A stretch of DNA of 64,000 bases from Halichoerus grypus (Eukaryota > Chordata > Mammalia > Carnivora > Phocidae): NCBI RefSeq assembly GCF_964656455.1, contig NC_135718.1, positions 48,422,014-48,486,013 on the forward strand, read 5' to 3'. Below the pieces are notes generated by a model. It worked only from the letters and a program-made list of their open reading frames with translations. It searched no databases and had not been told where the DNA came from. This document shows, in pieces, positions 11,671 through 25,300 of this stretch. A program made the position numbers and the translations under genes. The stretch's first letter is position 1; the number at the start of each line of letters is the position of its first letter.

Positions 11671-13253
11671 TTCTCAAGAGAGTCTCAGAAAATTCGATAA
11701 CGAGGCCACCAGTCATGCCCGGCCACTGTCCTAGTTCTCGCCGTTACCAAAGTCCCTTTTCCTTGTTTTTTCCTTTTTGCTCTCTGCTTTCATCTCTTTT
11801 TCTGGGGGGCACGGCTGCCAGCTCCCCTGTACACCAGTATACCAGGGCTGCTGCCTGTCTGCCCTACATCTCCTCCCCCTGAGGTTGCTCCTCTGCTCGG
11901 GGTCTCTTGTCACCCTGGTGGTCTCCTCCCTCCCTGCCCCCACGAGTCTCCTCCTTCCTTTGCCCTGCTTACCCCCAACTCTTCATCCCTTCGCTGTCCC
12001 TTCGGAGGGTGTGCAGGTATTAGGTAGCTAGTCAAGAGTTGAGGTGGGAGAGAAACCTTAAATCCGGCCCCCACCTTTCTGGTTCCGGAGCCTTAGATCT
12101 CATTAGTTCTTGGCTGCTTTTCCTCATCAGAGCCCTGAGGCTTGTTCAAAGGCTTTACTGCAAAAATCCCGTCTCTAGCTCACCGCTCACCGCTCTGCCC
12201 TGCCCGGTGCACACACCTCTTCCCTCTGTAGTTCTTTTGGTTCCAAGGACAAAACATTGCATTCCTGCCGTTATCTTGTTTTCTTTGACCCACCGTCTGT
12301 GCGTGCGGTGCTTTTCTCAGTTCCCAAGATAGTCTTGGAGTCAGTTCTCCCTCTTAACTTGGTGTCACCTGTAGTCACAGGAAAAGCACGCCATCGGGGT
12401 AAGTGTAATCCTGAGATGGGACGGGGAGAGGACCTTATAAGCCGTCTGGTTGAACCCCTTCCCTGTACAGGCAGGGAGCAGACTTCCAGAAAACAAACGA
12501 CTTGCTCAGTGTGACCCAGCTACTCATGTGTGGACGAGAGCTGCTTCGGAAACGGGGTTTCTTGACCCAGAGGTTATACTGATGCCAGGCGGGTAATCTC
12601 CTTAGCTTAGAAAATACTCAGATTCAAACTGAACCATGGTGTGACGCAGTTGTGTGTCCAGCACCGAGTTAACAACATTAAGCGTTGGCCGAAAAAGGAG
12701 CACGGACTGCTCCTTGGCTTTGGTGACAGTGTAATTGCTCATAATTTTATGAATAACTTTTAGTAAGGGGGCAGTCACTGACTAAATTATTAAGGACCGA
12801 GCTTGCATACAGTCCCAACCCAAGAGCAGAACAGTTGGGCAAAAAGAACAAATAGTTCGTAGATGTTTAACTCATACTCTGTTGCTCTCTGCATGGAAGC
12901 CAGCATCATATTGATAAAGATCTGGAGGAAATCCCCAGACCCTATTTTAACCTGGGGGCATGTTGCTCCCTTGCTAAGCTTTTCCCCAGATGTCTTAAGG
13001 AGAGGCCAGCTGACTGGCTCCGAGTTCCCCTCTGTGCGTGGGTAAGTTTCCAGGGCAGGAGGGTGGGAAGGTCAGGTGAGAGGCCAGGCAGAAATACCAC
13101 GGACTAGACCCTGCTGACCACACCTGCCTGACCCCGCAGATCCGATTTCTAGTCCCTGACGTGGTGTTGGTTCTCAGTCTGGCGCTGACTGAAGATCAGT
13201 TGGTCTGACAGTAGTTTGGGGTTAGTAACAAACGGTCTGTCCTTCTTCCCCAG

Positions 13254-13322
13254 GCTCCACCTACAGCGTCTTGTCCATCATGCCCTCAGACTCAGAAAGC
13301 AGCAGCTCCCTCAGCAGTGTGG
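13254..13322 (+). CDS. DLG5: DLG5 exon (about residues 102-125): Ser-rich linker
   Basis: The exon follows acceptor ccccag and ends at donor gtgagt. It is 69 bp, starting with two bases and ending with one base of split glycine codons. It encodes [22 protein letters not shown]. The acidic Ser run (SDSESSSS) looks like a casein-kinase-2-type phosphorylation cluster; that is inference. It joins the N-terminal CARD-like region, encoded upstream of the window, to the Takusan-like segment. By comparison with human it is probably exon 3. Confidence 0.95.
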
Positions 13323-16300
13323 GTGAGTACCACCTGGGCACCCCTCCTTCCTGGAGGGCACCGGGCGGGTCGGGGGGGTGCTGGGTGTGAGCCGAGGTAG
13401 CCCCAAGTCGGCCTCACCTGTCAGATCATTCATGGGGCCATCTTCTGTTGATTCCATTCCCACCTTCTCCCATCAGCAGCACGTCCTCCTAATGGAGGAG
13501 GGCAGGAATCTGGTGCTGGCAGGTCCTGGGGGAGGCTGCGTCTCACCATTCCTTCACTTTGTCAGGGCATGGGACTTCTCAGTGAGCTTCTTGTCTCCCC
13601 TGCCCTCGACCTGGTGCCTCAGTGACCACTGTCCATGAGAATGGCCCCTTTGGGGACTGTCCTTTGTAAGCAGGAACAGCCCCCTGGGCCTCCTGTTGCC
13701 TTGGGGATAGGAGTAGCCCGTCCATGTGTTTCCAGAAGCCCACAGCTGGTCCTGCTTTCCCTTCACTGAAGACTCCCAGCAGGAAGGTTGTCCTAGTCTC
13801 CCAGCCTTCCCACACCTCTGGTACCCATTCCTGCGTCACGTGCCCTCTGTTTAACACCCTCTGTGCTGTTTCTCATGTCCCGATCTGACCCTGATGGATG
13901 GGTACACCTTCAGTGGAGAGTCCTGGAGTTTCTGTAGTCGGAAGGGCCCCCGGAGGTCATCCGGTCCAATTATCCTGCACATAGACAGACGGGGAAATTG
14001 ATGCTCTTGCCAGGGACTCCAGACCCAGTTGGGTGCAGACCTTTCATGTGTTAAGTCGACGGACACTTACAGAGCCCCTCTGCTGGGCCAGAAGTGGGCT
14101 TGGAATGCGTGGGCACTGGGGCAGACGTGGTCCCAGTGCCTGTGGATCTTAGGGCCCACGGGGGAGACGGTTTTGTGAGTGAATACAGTGAGGGAGGTCA
14201 GCCCAGAGAGACTGGTAGCAGTAGGGAGGTAGGGCACTGTTCACCGGGGCTGCCATGACGGAGTGGCTCATACAGCAGAACTGCATTCTCTTGCGGCTCT
14301 GGAGGCCCCAAGTCTGTTGGCATCGGGGCAGGGTCTGTCCCAGGCCTCTGTCCTTCCTCTCGCCGGGGTGCTGGCAGTGTTTGGACCGGATGTTCCGGAC
14401 TTGTAGATTGTCATCCCAGTCTCTGCCTTTGTCCTCACATGGTGTTCTCCCCATGTGTGTGTCTGTCTTCACATACCCTCTTTTCAAAGGGACACCCGTC
14501 CTACTCCAGGCTGACCTCGTCTTCACCTGATCGTCGGCAGAGACTGTGGTTTCCAATAAGGTCACATTCACGTTTATGAGGGGGTCAGGATTTCAACACT
14601 TTTGGGAGGACACAGTGAGGCCAGCATAGGTCCCTCATCCCTGTCCAGGGTTCAGGGAGGACACTTCTGGGACCACAGGTCAGAGCTTCAGTCTTTATTA
14701 CTGTGTGCCACCTGCTGTGAGTCTGCCGGCCGAATGGTAGGGTTGTTGGAATTTCGACCACGGGCCTGGCCCCCAGGAAGCCGCTGGGGTGGGGCAGTCC
14801 GGATGGGTGGAGTGGCAACATGGGCTTTTGTAAAATCGAAGCGGTTGAACCCTGAGTGCACCTCTCTTGCCTCCCTCATGCTCACCCTTGGGGACAAGTG
14901 CAGTGATCTAAAAGATAGCTGACAAACTCATCACGTCAACACTTCGGGGATTAAAGTGGTACCTTTCTTAGGAACGTTTGCATTTTAGTCTCTCCAAAGA
15001 GAGAGGTGTTAACTTAAACCACAGCAGTTATTGTTAATAGTGGAATTTTTAAGGAGGAGCAGGAAGATATAGTTTATGCAGCTGGACCTTTGCATCTTCT
15101 GGAAGAAGCTTCATGTCAACCCGGTTGGTTGGTTTCACATGTACCTGAGGCTGGGTTCAGTACTTGGGAGGGGGGGTCAGCAGTGTCCCCAGATGCTAGT
15201 TGGCAAGCAGGCAGAAGGTAGGGCTGTGGACTTCCTGTCGTAGGCTGAGCCATGGTTGTTGGTGCCCAGATCTTGAATGCTGAAGGGTCTGGTTGCATCC
15301 CCTCGCGTCAGACCCTCTTCAGCTCACTGGGACCCAAGTCTTGCTTCTCTTGTTCTTATGCCAGCAGTTGACATCATCCTTGGGGTGAGTAGCCCCACGT
15401 TTCTGCAGGCTGACTTCAATGTCCTCGTGGCTGCATCGGCCAGGAGACCTTTGGCTGTAGCAATAGGAATACCTGCTCACCCCGCCCTAAACAACAGACA
15501 ACTGCGTGATGTCACATAGTAAGAGGCCGCTGAGGGTGGGCTGAGTACCCCGGGACGTGGCTCTGTGAGCCTCTGTATGTGTCTGGCCCTCGGGCTGACG
15601 GCAGGGCATCTGTAGCCCCAGTTCCAGCTATCACATCTAGACCTGGCGGTGTCCACGGCTGCACGGCCCCTTGTGGGAGCCACGAGCCACAGGTGGCTGT
15701 TCAAATTCAGATGAATGAAAATGAACTAAAACGAACACTTCTAGTTTCAACAGTAACACTCGCTACATTTCAGGTGCCCTCTGGCCACCTGTGACTAGCG
15801 GCTGCCGTACTGGACAGACACATGTTGTCGTCACATGGTCCAGAGGATGAAGAGGGTCCTCTCGTGTCTCCTTGTCAGCAAGCAGCCTTCCGCAGACATT
15901 CCTCGGCAGGGTCTCCTCACACTGACCGCGGCTGGATCACTAGTCTGGGCCCAAACCAGCGGCCCGTGCGGTATGGTCCCTGGACCAGCAGCACTCAGGC
16001 ACTTGTTAGAGGTGCAGGTTCCTGAGCTCCGCCCCATACCTGCTACATCCAGAGCTCTGAGAGTGGGGTCCAGCATCTACATTTAACAGGCCTCCTGGGC
16101 TGAGATGGGCTGGCCCTGGCAAGGGCGCTGGAATGTCTGGCTGGCTTGGACCTGTCCCTTGGAGTGGAATGAGCGGTGGGGTCAGCCATGGGGAGCACTG
16201 CCGGCCTCCTGGAGGATTCCTCCTGGCTCAGTCTCACCTAATGACAGGCCATGCTCTTTCCCTGGTCAGATGGAGACTGGCTGTTACTCTTTGTTCGCGG

Positions 16301-19300
16301 TCTCTCTCTACGAAGCTAAGGAAAGGCAAGGCAAGAGCAATGTCTTACGATAAAAACATCACCTCCGTGGGACGCCTGGGTGGCTCAGTCGGTTAAGCGT
16401 CTGCCTTCGGTTCAGGTCATGATCCCAGGGTCCTGGGATCGAGTCCCGAGTCGGGCTCCCTGCTCAGCGGGAAGCCTGCTTCTCCCTCTCCCACTCCCCC
16501 TGCTTGTGCTTTCTCTGGCAAATAAATAAAATCTTTAAAAAAAACAAAACAGGGGGCACCTGGGTGGCTCAGTCGTTGAGCGTCTGCCTTCGGCTCAGGT
16601 CATGATCCCAGGGTCCTGGGATCGAGCCCCACATCGGGCTCCCTGCTTGGCGGGAAGCCTGCTTCTCCCTCTCACACTCCCCCTGCTTGTGTTCCCTCTC
16701 TCGCTGTGTCTCTCTCTGTCAAATAAATAAATAGAATCTTTAAAAAAATAAATAAATAAACCAAAACAACAACAAAACATCACCTCTGCTTTCCCACTTA
16801 TGTCTCCTTAACAAACACCATTTGGGAAAAGAACGGCAAGTTACAGTCCACATAAGAGAGAATTGGTAGGGGAAGCCTTGGGTGTCCCGTCTTCTCTATG
16901 ACAGCTGGTGCCTGATCGACTGCCCTGGCTAGCATTAGGTCAGCGGGTAGCCTGTCCACTTTCGGCTCTCAGCTTGACACGGCTAACAGCTCACCACGCC
17001 TGTGCTAACCTAGAGACTTTCTGTGGACGCCTTTTCGGGCAGTTTTCATCAGCTGAGCGCGTGTGGCTTCCTGGAGGCCTCCCCCATCCCGTGCAGCAGT
17101 CCGTAGGTAACCCGTCCTGTGGGTAGGCCTCGTGGATCTGCCCCGGGAGCACACACTTATTTCAGGCAGTTGGTATTTTTCTTCCCCATTCATCCTGACC
17201 TGATTTCTCATCTGGGACAACTGGGGAAGTTTTAAGGAGAACAGACATCCTTGGGTAGCATTTATAAAATGAGCTTTAAATTTTATGCAGATTGAAGCAA
17301 CAGGAGAGGTTTCTTACTAAACAAAGAGGTCTCTTGGCTTGTTGGCAGGAGAAGCAGCTGGAGGGCTTCCTCTGTGTCCCATTCCTTGAAAGTGCAGCTT
17401 CTGGTTGGCATGGGAAGGTGGGGTGAGTCATCATGCAGACAGGTTCTCACCCTGACTCCTTGGGCCCTCTGACCCTGCCTTTCCTGGGTCGGGGGCCTGT
17501 GTTCTCAGTTCCTCCAAAGAATGAGAGCACCTTCTTCTCTTGGAGCACGTGCTTAGTGCTTGTAGGGGTCACAGAGAGCCCTGGCCCCTGACCTCACAGT
17601 CCAGCCGGTGTCTCAGTCCGTCCGGGATGCCAAAACAGACCACCACCGACTGGGCCGCTGGGAAACAACAGACATTTGTTGGTCATGCTTCTGGAGGCTG
17701 GGAGATTGAGGCAGATGCCGTGTCCGGCGAGGGCCCGCTTCAGGTTCACAGATGGCGTTTTCCTGCTGTGTCGTCACCTAGAGAAGCGGGGAGAGAGCTC
17801 TCTGGGGTCCTTTTATCAGGACACTAGTTCTGCTCATGTGGGACCCTCTCTCATGACCTAATCACTTCCCGAAGGCCCTGCCTCCTAATCCCACACCTTG
17901 GGGCTTGGTCGGGGTTTCAGCCGGGAGACACCGGCATTCAGACCATAGCACCGGAGGGGTAAGCGTCCGGCATTGCGCCCTGTGTAAAACAGAAGGAAAC
18001 AAACAGCTCAGGGGAGGCAGCAGCTATTTCTGATGAGGGGCATCAGAGTAAGTTTCATGGAGGAGGTGGTCCTTGTGTTGGGCCTTCTAGGAATGAAGCT
18101 TCAGAAGTAGGAGCAGCGAGAAGGCAAGAGGCCGTCGCTGCCTCTGTTGGTTCGGGTTCCTGCAGAGCAGACCCTGAGTCGAGGCTGTGCTCCGAGAGCA
18201 AGTGTTTCACCTGAGAGCTGGGCGTGGCTGCCGCGGCTGCCCTCTCAGTCCTGGGAGGGCTGGGCCTCCGAGCTGTCCTGACTGACCCAGGGGTAGGGGT
18301 CCTCCCTGCATGTCATCAGTGGGCAGTAGCTACTGGACAGCCAGTAAAACAAGGGAGAAAAAAAGCCACTCTGGCCAGCAGATGCAACTTTGGCCCAGGC
18401 CAGAGGTTATCAAACTTGAGCAGGCCTCAGAATCACCTGGACGGGAGTGCTGACTTCACTTCCCAGGTTTCTGAGTTAGGACATCTGGCTGGCCTGAGAC
18501 GTACCTTTCTCGCAAGTTCGTGACACCAGGTGCTTTCAGAAGCCCTGGTTCACGATGAGGGACTGTGTCTCCTGATGGCTGTGGCTCTCCTGGGCTGGAG
18601 ATGAGGGTGGCTTGGTTTTGTGTTCTGCCACTGCTTTGCTTCTCCCCCGAGAGCCGGGGCCTGGAGGTAGCAAAGAAGCTGGGCACGGCCACTCCACCTG
18701 ACCGCGTTTGGCCACGACCAGTTTTCTCCTTGGCTCTGGCACCATGGGCCCATAGGGCTCTGGAGCAGAGTTGCAATTGTCCAGCTGTAAATGAGACAGA
18801 GGGGGAGGCCTTCAGCTGGCGTGTGGTGGCGAGGGAGCTAAGGACAAAGGGGCTTCTGGCCAAGATTACCCAGCTGCCAAGCAGTTCGCTGAGCCTCAGT
18901 GGTCTGTGGAGGTGGCCACACCAACCATGGCGACTGGGAGGCAGAGCCAGGACTCATGCGGTGAAAGGGGCCTGCCCTGTCTCCTTGCCGGACTCTGCTC
19001 CTGCTGTCCCTGTCACACCAAGGCCCGGTGAGTGACGGCTCCAAAATCCAGGGCCTGTGCCTGCTCTCCTGGCATCTCTAAAGCACCCCCATTGTAATGC
19101 AGTCCCTTACCCCTCGGACCCCATCCTGGACACAGAGAGGAAGAAAGAAATCTGCCTTCTTGAGTGGGTTCCAGATTGGAAAGAGGAAGGAGTGAAGTCG
19201 GGGAGAGTGGACAGTTGCATTTGAATCCAAAAGAGCAACTATGCGGGGATAGGCGAGCTGAGGGAAAGACGTATACGGTTTCTGTGGACAACTCACTTGA

Positions 19301-22300
19301 TGTGAGTTCTTATTTTCTTGTTCATTAAGATGTCTGCTGTACCTGCAGTGACTGAGGGGGTGGGGAGGGCTGATGGTCCTCAACTCCAGCAACCACACCG
19401 CTCCTGGGAGGGTGGCTTCCATTTGGGACACCGCAGGTTTTGTTGTTAGCATAAGTTTTTAAGAAGTCATGTCATCGAGGTATAAATTGCACATAGTAAA
19501 ATCTCTCCTTTTTATATAGTTCAGTAAGTTTTGACAAACACACATGGTCATGTAATCACTGGCACAAGAAGATACAGGACAGGGGCGCCTGGGTGGCTCA
19601 GTCGTTAAGTGTCTGCCTTCGGCTCAGGTCATGATCCCAGCGTCCTGGGATCGAGCCCCGAGTCAGGCTCCCTGCTCAGTGGGAAACCTGCTTCTCCCTC
19701 TCCCACTCCCCTTGCTTGTGTTCCCTCTCTCGCGGTCTGTCAAATAAATAAAATCTTAAAAAAAAAAAAAAGATAGAGGACCATTCCCTCACCCTAAAAC
19801 ATTCCCTTCTGTGACTTTGTACTCAGCCTTTCTTCCCTCCACCCCCAGTCCCTAGCAGCCATTCATCTCTTTTTCTGCCCTATGTTTTCGCCTTTTCCCA
19901 AACGTCCTATAGATGGAATCATATAGTGTATACAGTCTTTTGAATCTGGCTGCCTTCACTTAGCAGAGGGCCTTCAGATCCCCCAGTTCTCGCGGGTGCT
20001 GGTTTGTCCAGTGGCCATTCCCTTTTCTTGCTGAGTAGTATTCCTTTGGAGGAAGGGAACGTTGCTGTTCATACATTCGCCACCTGCTTTAAGTAGTTGT
20101 GTGCTGGTGTTTGTGTGCACATAACTTTTCTTTCCTCTTGTGTAAATACCCAGGAGTGGGATTACCGGGTGGTAGGGTAAATGCATGTGTAACTTTATAA
20201 CAGATGGCCAGGGGTGCCTGGCCGGCTCAGTAGGTAGAATATGTGACTCTTGATCTCAGGGTTGTAGGTTCGAGCCCCACATTTGGTGTAGAGATTATTA
20301 AAAAAAAAAAAAAGGGGGGGGGACTGCCAAAGTGTTCTCTAAAGTGGCCGTGTCCTTTCATATTCCCACCTGCGATGCTTGGGAATTCTAGTTTCTCTGC
20401 CCCCCCCCTTGCTAGCGTTTGGTGGTGTCGCCTCTTAACTGTAGCTGTTTTGATAGTGATAAAGGGACGTGACAGTCGTCTTCAAATGCTTGCAGGTCTG
20501 TTGTGTAGAAGAGGAGTTATGGTTGTAGGTACCTTGTGGCCCTTAGGAGGACATCTAGGTCAGTGGGGGAAATAGAGGGAGACAGATTCAAACTCTGTAC
20601 AGAGAATAATTTTATGGGGAGATATTAGCTGGGCTTTGCTCTAAAGTAGTGAGCTCCCTCACTGTGGAGGAGTTCCAACAGTCTTGGTGGCCATTTGGGG
20701 GATTCTGGCAACCAATTTGGATGGGAGGGCTGCATCATCTTCAAAACGTCTTTCAACCTTGAGGTGCAACCAAAAAAAGAAACCTTTATTTTTAAGATTT
20801 TATTTATCTATATGAGAGACAGAGAGAGCACAAACAGGGGAACGGACAGAGGGAGAAGCAAGGCTCCCTGCTGAGCACGGAGCCCAGTGTGGGGCTCAAT
20901 TCCAGGACCCTGAGATTGTGACCTGAGCTGAATGGATGCTTAGCCGACTAAGCCACCCAGGCACCCAGAAAAACTTTATTTTTAGTCGACTGGGAATGGA
21001 GAGGATCTTCTGCAACATTTGCCATTAATTTGGCATGTCCAGGCTTAGCCCATCTTGGGATTCTTCTTGAGATGTCCTGTGGCCCTGCTCTGCCCTCCAC
21101 CTTCCTGACTGTGGAATGATAGGCATCCAGGCAGCATGTCCCCCTAAGTCAGACAGTCTGTTGTCTGATGGCTTCTCTGACCTGGCTGGCCTTCTGTTTT
21201 GTGTATCTCATGCATGTTCAAACCTTGGAGCACTACCTGTTGGGAGGCAGTGTAGTGTCGTGGTTGAGGCCCTGGCTCTGGAGTTAGAGCCACGTTTGCC
21301 TGGGGGTGCACCATGTACCTGGCGGTGCAGTCTTTGTGGATGTCAGTTTCTCCTGGGATGATCACAGCACGTCCCTGGGAGGGTGCTGTGGGCATGAATC
21401 AGGTAAGGACAGGGTGCCCTTAGCACAGAACCCAGCACCTACGTTATGCTGGGCAACGTCCACGCATTTCATTGTCTGAATGGTCAGCTCCCCTCGGGTC
21501 CTCACATGTGCAGAGCAGGTGTCCTCATCCTGCTGGAGGCTGGGACAGGAGGCCGTGGCTGTGTGTGGCGACAGATCTGATGACCCTGATTTCAGTCCTG
21601 CTGCTTCTCTCTCCATCTTCCTCAAAAGCCAAAGAAAGGATGCATCTTTCTGTTGCCTTGTTCCCCAAATGGGGTGAGAATTCTTTATCTCCCTGGAGGC
21701 ACGTTGCTGAGCCTGGTGGTGCTTTTCATTTCTGAAACTCTCGAGTTGATGTTTCTGTGATACTTCTTGGACTTGATTAGAGCACAGAGCACCTGTTCTT
21801 GGAGCATGGCGTGGTGTCCCTGAGGTCCTTTCAGGAGGCCGGTGAGGTCAAAACTGTTTTCATAATGATTCTAAGATGTCACTTGCCTTTTCCACTGTCA
21901 TCCTCATACAGACTTTGCTGTCAAGCAGACTTTTCTACAGGTTCATCAATCCTGTGTGTGATACTGCACAGATAAGAGACTGTAGCTATCTCTATGAAGC
22001 CAGACATCAACAGCATTATAAAGATGCAAAGCGATGCCACTTTTTTTTTTAAGTAGGCTCTACGCCCAGCGTGGGAGCCAAGGCGAGACTTGAACTCAGG
22101 ACCCCGAGATCAAGACCTGAGCTGAGATCAAGAGTCAGATGCTTAATTGACTGAGCCACTCAGGCGCCCCGATGCCACTCTTCTTGCTACATTTTTTTGT
22201 TTTGTAATGGAAAGTGTAGTTAATTTTTCATAAAAAAAATCTTATGTCAACATGGAGTGGATTTTCAGTTATTTTAAAATTCATAGATATTTATTTATTT

Positions 22301-25300
22301 TTTATTTTTAAAGATTTTATTTATTTATTTGACAGACAGAGACACAGCGAGAGAGGGAACACAAGCAGGGGGAGTAGGGGAGGAAGAAGCAGGCCTCCCG
22401 CCAAGCAGGGAGCCTGATGCGGGACTCGATTCCAGGACCCTGGGATCATGACCTGAGCCAAAGGCAGTCGCTTAACCAACTGAGCCACCCAGGCGCCCGA
22501 TATTTAAAAATTTTGTTTTAATTTCTAATCCGGTGGTGATCATTAGAGAGTTATAACTCATGTAAACAAAGCTCTTGGGAGTCCCCAATCATTTTTAAGA
22601 TCATAAAGTGGTCCTAAGCTCAAAAAGTTTGCGAACCTTCAGGTGAAGACCTTGGGCTCTGGGGTCAGGTAGATGGAGGGGGATCCAAAACTCAGTGCTG
22701 TCATTTACTGGCTCTGTGACCTAGACAGTTCATTTAATCTTGATATGTTTTTGTTTCCTGCTGTGTAAAATGGGAATAACAGCAGTAACTTCCTTAAAGG
22801 GGATGGGATGCGTTTCAGAAACCGCCAGGCAGGAAGTGAGGACCAGTCATGGCTGTTTGGGGGGCAGTGAGGCACGGAGGTGGAGAGCGTGTGCTCTCGA
22901 TGCAGGTGCCTGGGCTCTCATCCTGGGCATCACTGGCTCTTCATGCAGGTTTGAGTCAGCTCCCTGATCTTGCCGGGCCTCCATTTTCTCAGCTGTAGAA
23001 CGGGGATAACGATGTGAGTGCCCACCTGGGTGTGGGAGATTAACCCCTGGGACCTCTGTTGCCTGCTGCTGTGTGGCTCGGTGGTGACTGTGAACACTGA
23101 GATCCCCCCTTTCCAGGTGCTCCTTGTCTTTTCATCCCACTCTCTTGGGTTTGTCTGTCCCACATGGATCGTTGCCCCTAAAGTTGGTTAGAGGGTGACT
23201 CACAGGCATCAGCGGGAGGGGCATCGGACACACATCCAGAGGAAGCCTCACTTGTCAGAGCACCGGCTAAGTTATTGCAGGTTGGATGACGGTGTAGACC
23301 TGGCTCTGGGTTAAGGCTCTTACGAGTGACTTCGTTTGCCAGAAGAGGACATGACGGAGCCTATACAACTGTAACCAGTTGCTTTCCAGAACTCCGGGGG
23401 CAGGGGTGAGGGTCCAGGGTCTTTTGGGGAGAGGCGAGGGAAGGCTTAGGCTGTGGAGTAGAACTATGTGGGGGCGGGGGAGATGCTTGTGGGCCCCACC
23501 TCAGAGGGCATTCTGACCCAGAGGCCTGGCCCAGAGCCCAGCAGTCCCAGCTGTTACGGTGGTGGTGGCGGCGGTTCTATAATAACATGCACTTTCGGGG
23601 TTGGGGGGCCCGATTCAGTGGTTGGGGTTCCCATTTGGGATAACGCTGAACTGAGAGGTGGGAGCTCCTACCTCACACCGTGGTCTAGCCTGTCCCCCAA
23701 AAGTGTCAAAGTCCCCATCTTCCCTGGCGCTCCTGGAGGATGCGAGACCACACCTGAGTGCCCATCTTTTGTTTTGGGGGACGCTTGGCTTGCACAAGCA
23801 GTCAGCCAAAAGGATCAGGTGGGGGGCTGGTGGTCAAGATGGCCCAGGGTCAGAAGACCCTGCATCTTGCCCTTCGCACATTCTAGGGCTGCAGGGGAGA
23901 CAGACACTGTGTTCCCTGGGGTGAATCGGCCTCCCGGGTCACATCCATAAAATGAGATGGCTGCTGTGAGTCCCTGTGACCCTACCTAGGATCTCTGAGG
24001 GTTAGCGCGGATATCCCGGGTGAATGTGTGGACAGAGTTAAAGATAAAAGCACCACGGATTTTGTCTCTGTTTCCTGGACATTTGAGTAAGATGCTTTCT
24101 TCTTAGAAAAGGATTTGGATCTCGTCAGAGGTACTGCTGGTGGTCACTGTTGCTGCTGGTCCTTAGTAATCGCATAAGGCGTGGGGTTTCCTTTGGGAGA
24201 GTCCTGGGCACAGGTGATGAGGGCCTGATAAGGACTGGGCAGCCAGAGGCCTGAGGACTTGGCCTGCATCACGTCACACTGACCTTAGCCGTGGGCGGCT
24301 CTCCCTGAGAGCCTTCTCTGAGCCCACAGCCCTGGGCTGGCTGGGGCAGGTCCTCTGGACATTTGGAGAGGTTGGAGAAGGGGGCTGTGTAGCGTGTTCA
24401 GCCCTGGTTGGGGTGGGGGTGGGAACACAGCCCCTGGGCCCCAGCTTCAGAGCCAGCTGCCTTGGGCCTCAGAAGCTTCACTAGGTCCCGCCTGTCCCTT
24501 CCTCCTCAAGCCGTGTATTCCATTCTCTTAGGTTGGCTTCTCCACGCCCAGGGGTTGGGAATAGCTGCTGTTTCCAGACCAGGCAGAGATGCGCAGATCA
24601 GGGCCCAAAGGGTTCCATCTTGGAGGTGTCACAGCCGGGCTGGGAAGAGAGTAGGGGTCTCCAGTCAGGGCCAGCAGAATGGGTGGGTGTTGCTGGGGTG
24701 CTGGAGCAGACAGCCTGGGCTTAGGTCTCCGTTCCCCCTTTACTCCTGACTTGGTGTTATCTGAAAGGCAGATGCTAGCAGGACCCCCCTGGTAGGGTTG
24801 TTGGGCGCAGCTGATGCAGGCCAAGGGCTAGGAACAGTGCCTGGCACACCTAGCGAGTGCTATCTAAATGCCAGTTCACTTTATTCCTGATTTTCCCCTG
24901 CCAGGTACCACCGGGAAGGCTCCATCCCCGCCACCCCTCCTCACGGACCGGCAGGTGAACGAGAAGGTGGAGAACCTCTCCATCCAGCTGCGGCTGATGA
25001 CCCGAGAGAGGAATGAACTGCGGAAGCGCCTGGCCTTCGCGACCCATGGGACGACCTTTGATAAGAGGTAGTGATGCACCTGCCTCCCTGGCCAGGCCCG
25101 ATGGACCAGGGCTACTCTCCCGCTGCCATCATGCCAGCCCCTCCCCCTCAGACACTCATCCTTAGCTCCCGGGGGTCCATGCTACGCTGCCAGGGTGTCC
25201 CTTTGCCTCACTGCCCCCATTGCTTGGAAACGCCCTCCCTGCAGCCCTGCATGGGGGGAGGGGACACAGGTCGGTTATGCTTCCTCCAAGCCACATAGGA

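Larger units (their letters stand above)
1..13253 (+). other. DLG5: DLG5 intron (3' part) upstream of the first exon in the window
   Basis: No open frame resembles the preceding DLG5 exon (ending in the ...PQPAEGA region), so this intron runs beyond the left edge. It holds antisense L1 pieces (about 160-2360 and 6975-7635), six CAN-SINE copies, an L2 with a local triplication (4320-4735), MIR pieces and another L1 tail near 11390-11670. The stretches 9000-11390 and 11700-13250 show no clear repeat or gene, apart from a short MER5-like match near 9465-9540. Confidence 0.8.
19446..20470 (-). mobile_element. Degraded L1, antisense, broken by two SINEs
   Basis: Landmarks include 'aggtataaattgcacatag', 'atagatggaatcatatag' and 'aaatacccaggagtggg', which resemble the L1 3' region on the minus strand. 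SINEs lie at 19582-19770 and 20213-20313. Confidence 0.75.
13323..24904 (+). other. DLG5: DLG5 intron, 11.6 kb
   Basis: Contains two copies of one ancient repeat (14240-14610, 17610-17950), a MER5-like element (15925-16090), tandem CAN-SINEs (16369-16773), an antisense L1 (19446-20470) broken by two SINEs, three further antisense SINEs, and MIR pieces near 21240, 22640 and 22870. 23050-24900 is GC-rich unique sequence in which I see no feature. Confidence 0.8.

Noticed and set aside
20216..20288. Functional tRNA-Lys gene
   Set aside because: Mismatched acceptor stem, many changes and a poly(A) tail show a SINE.
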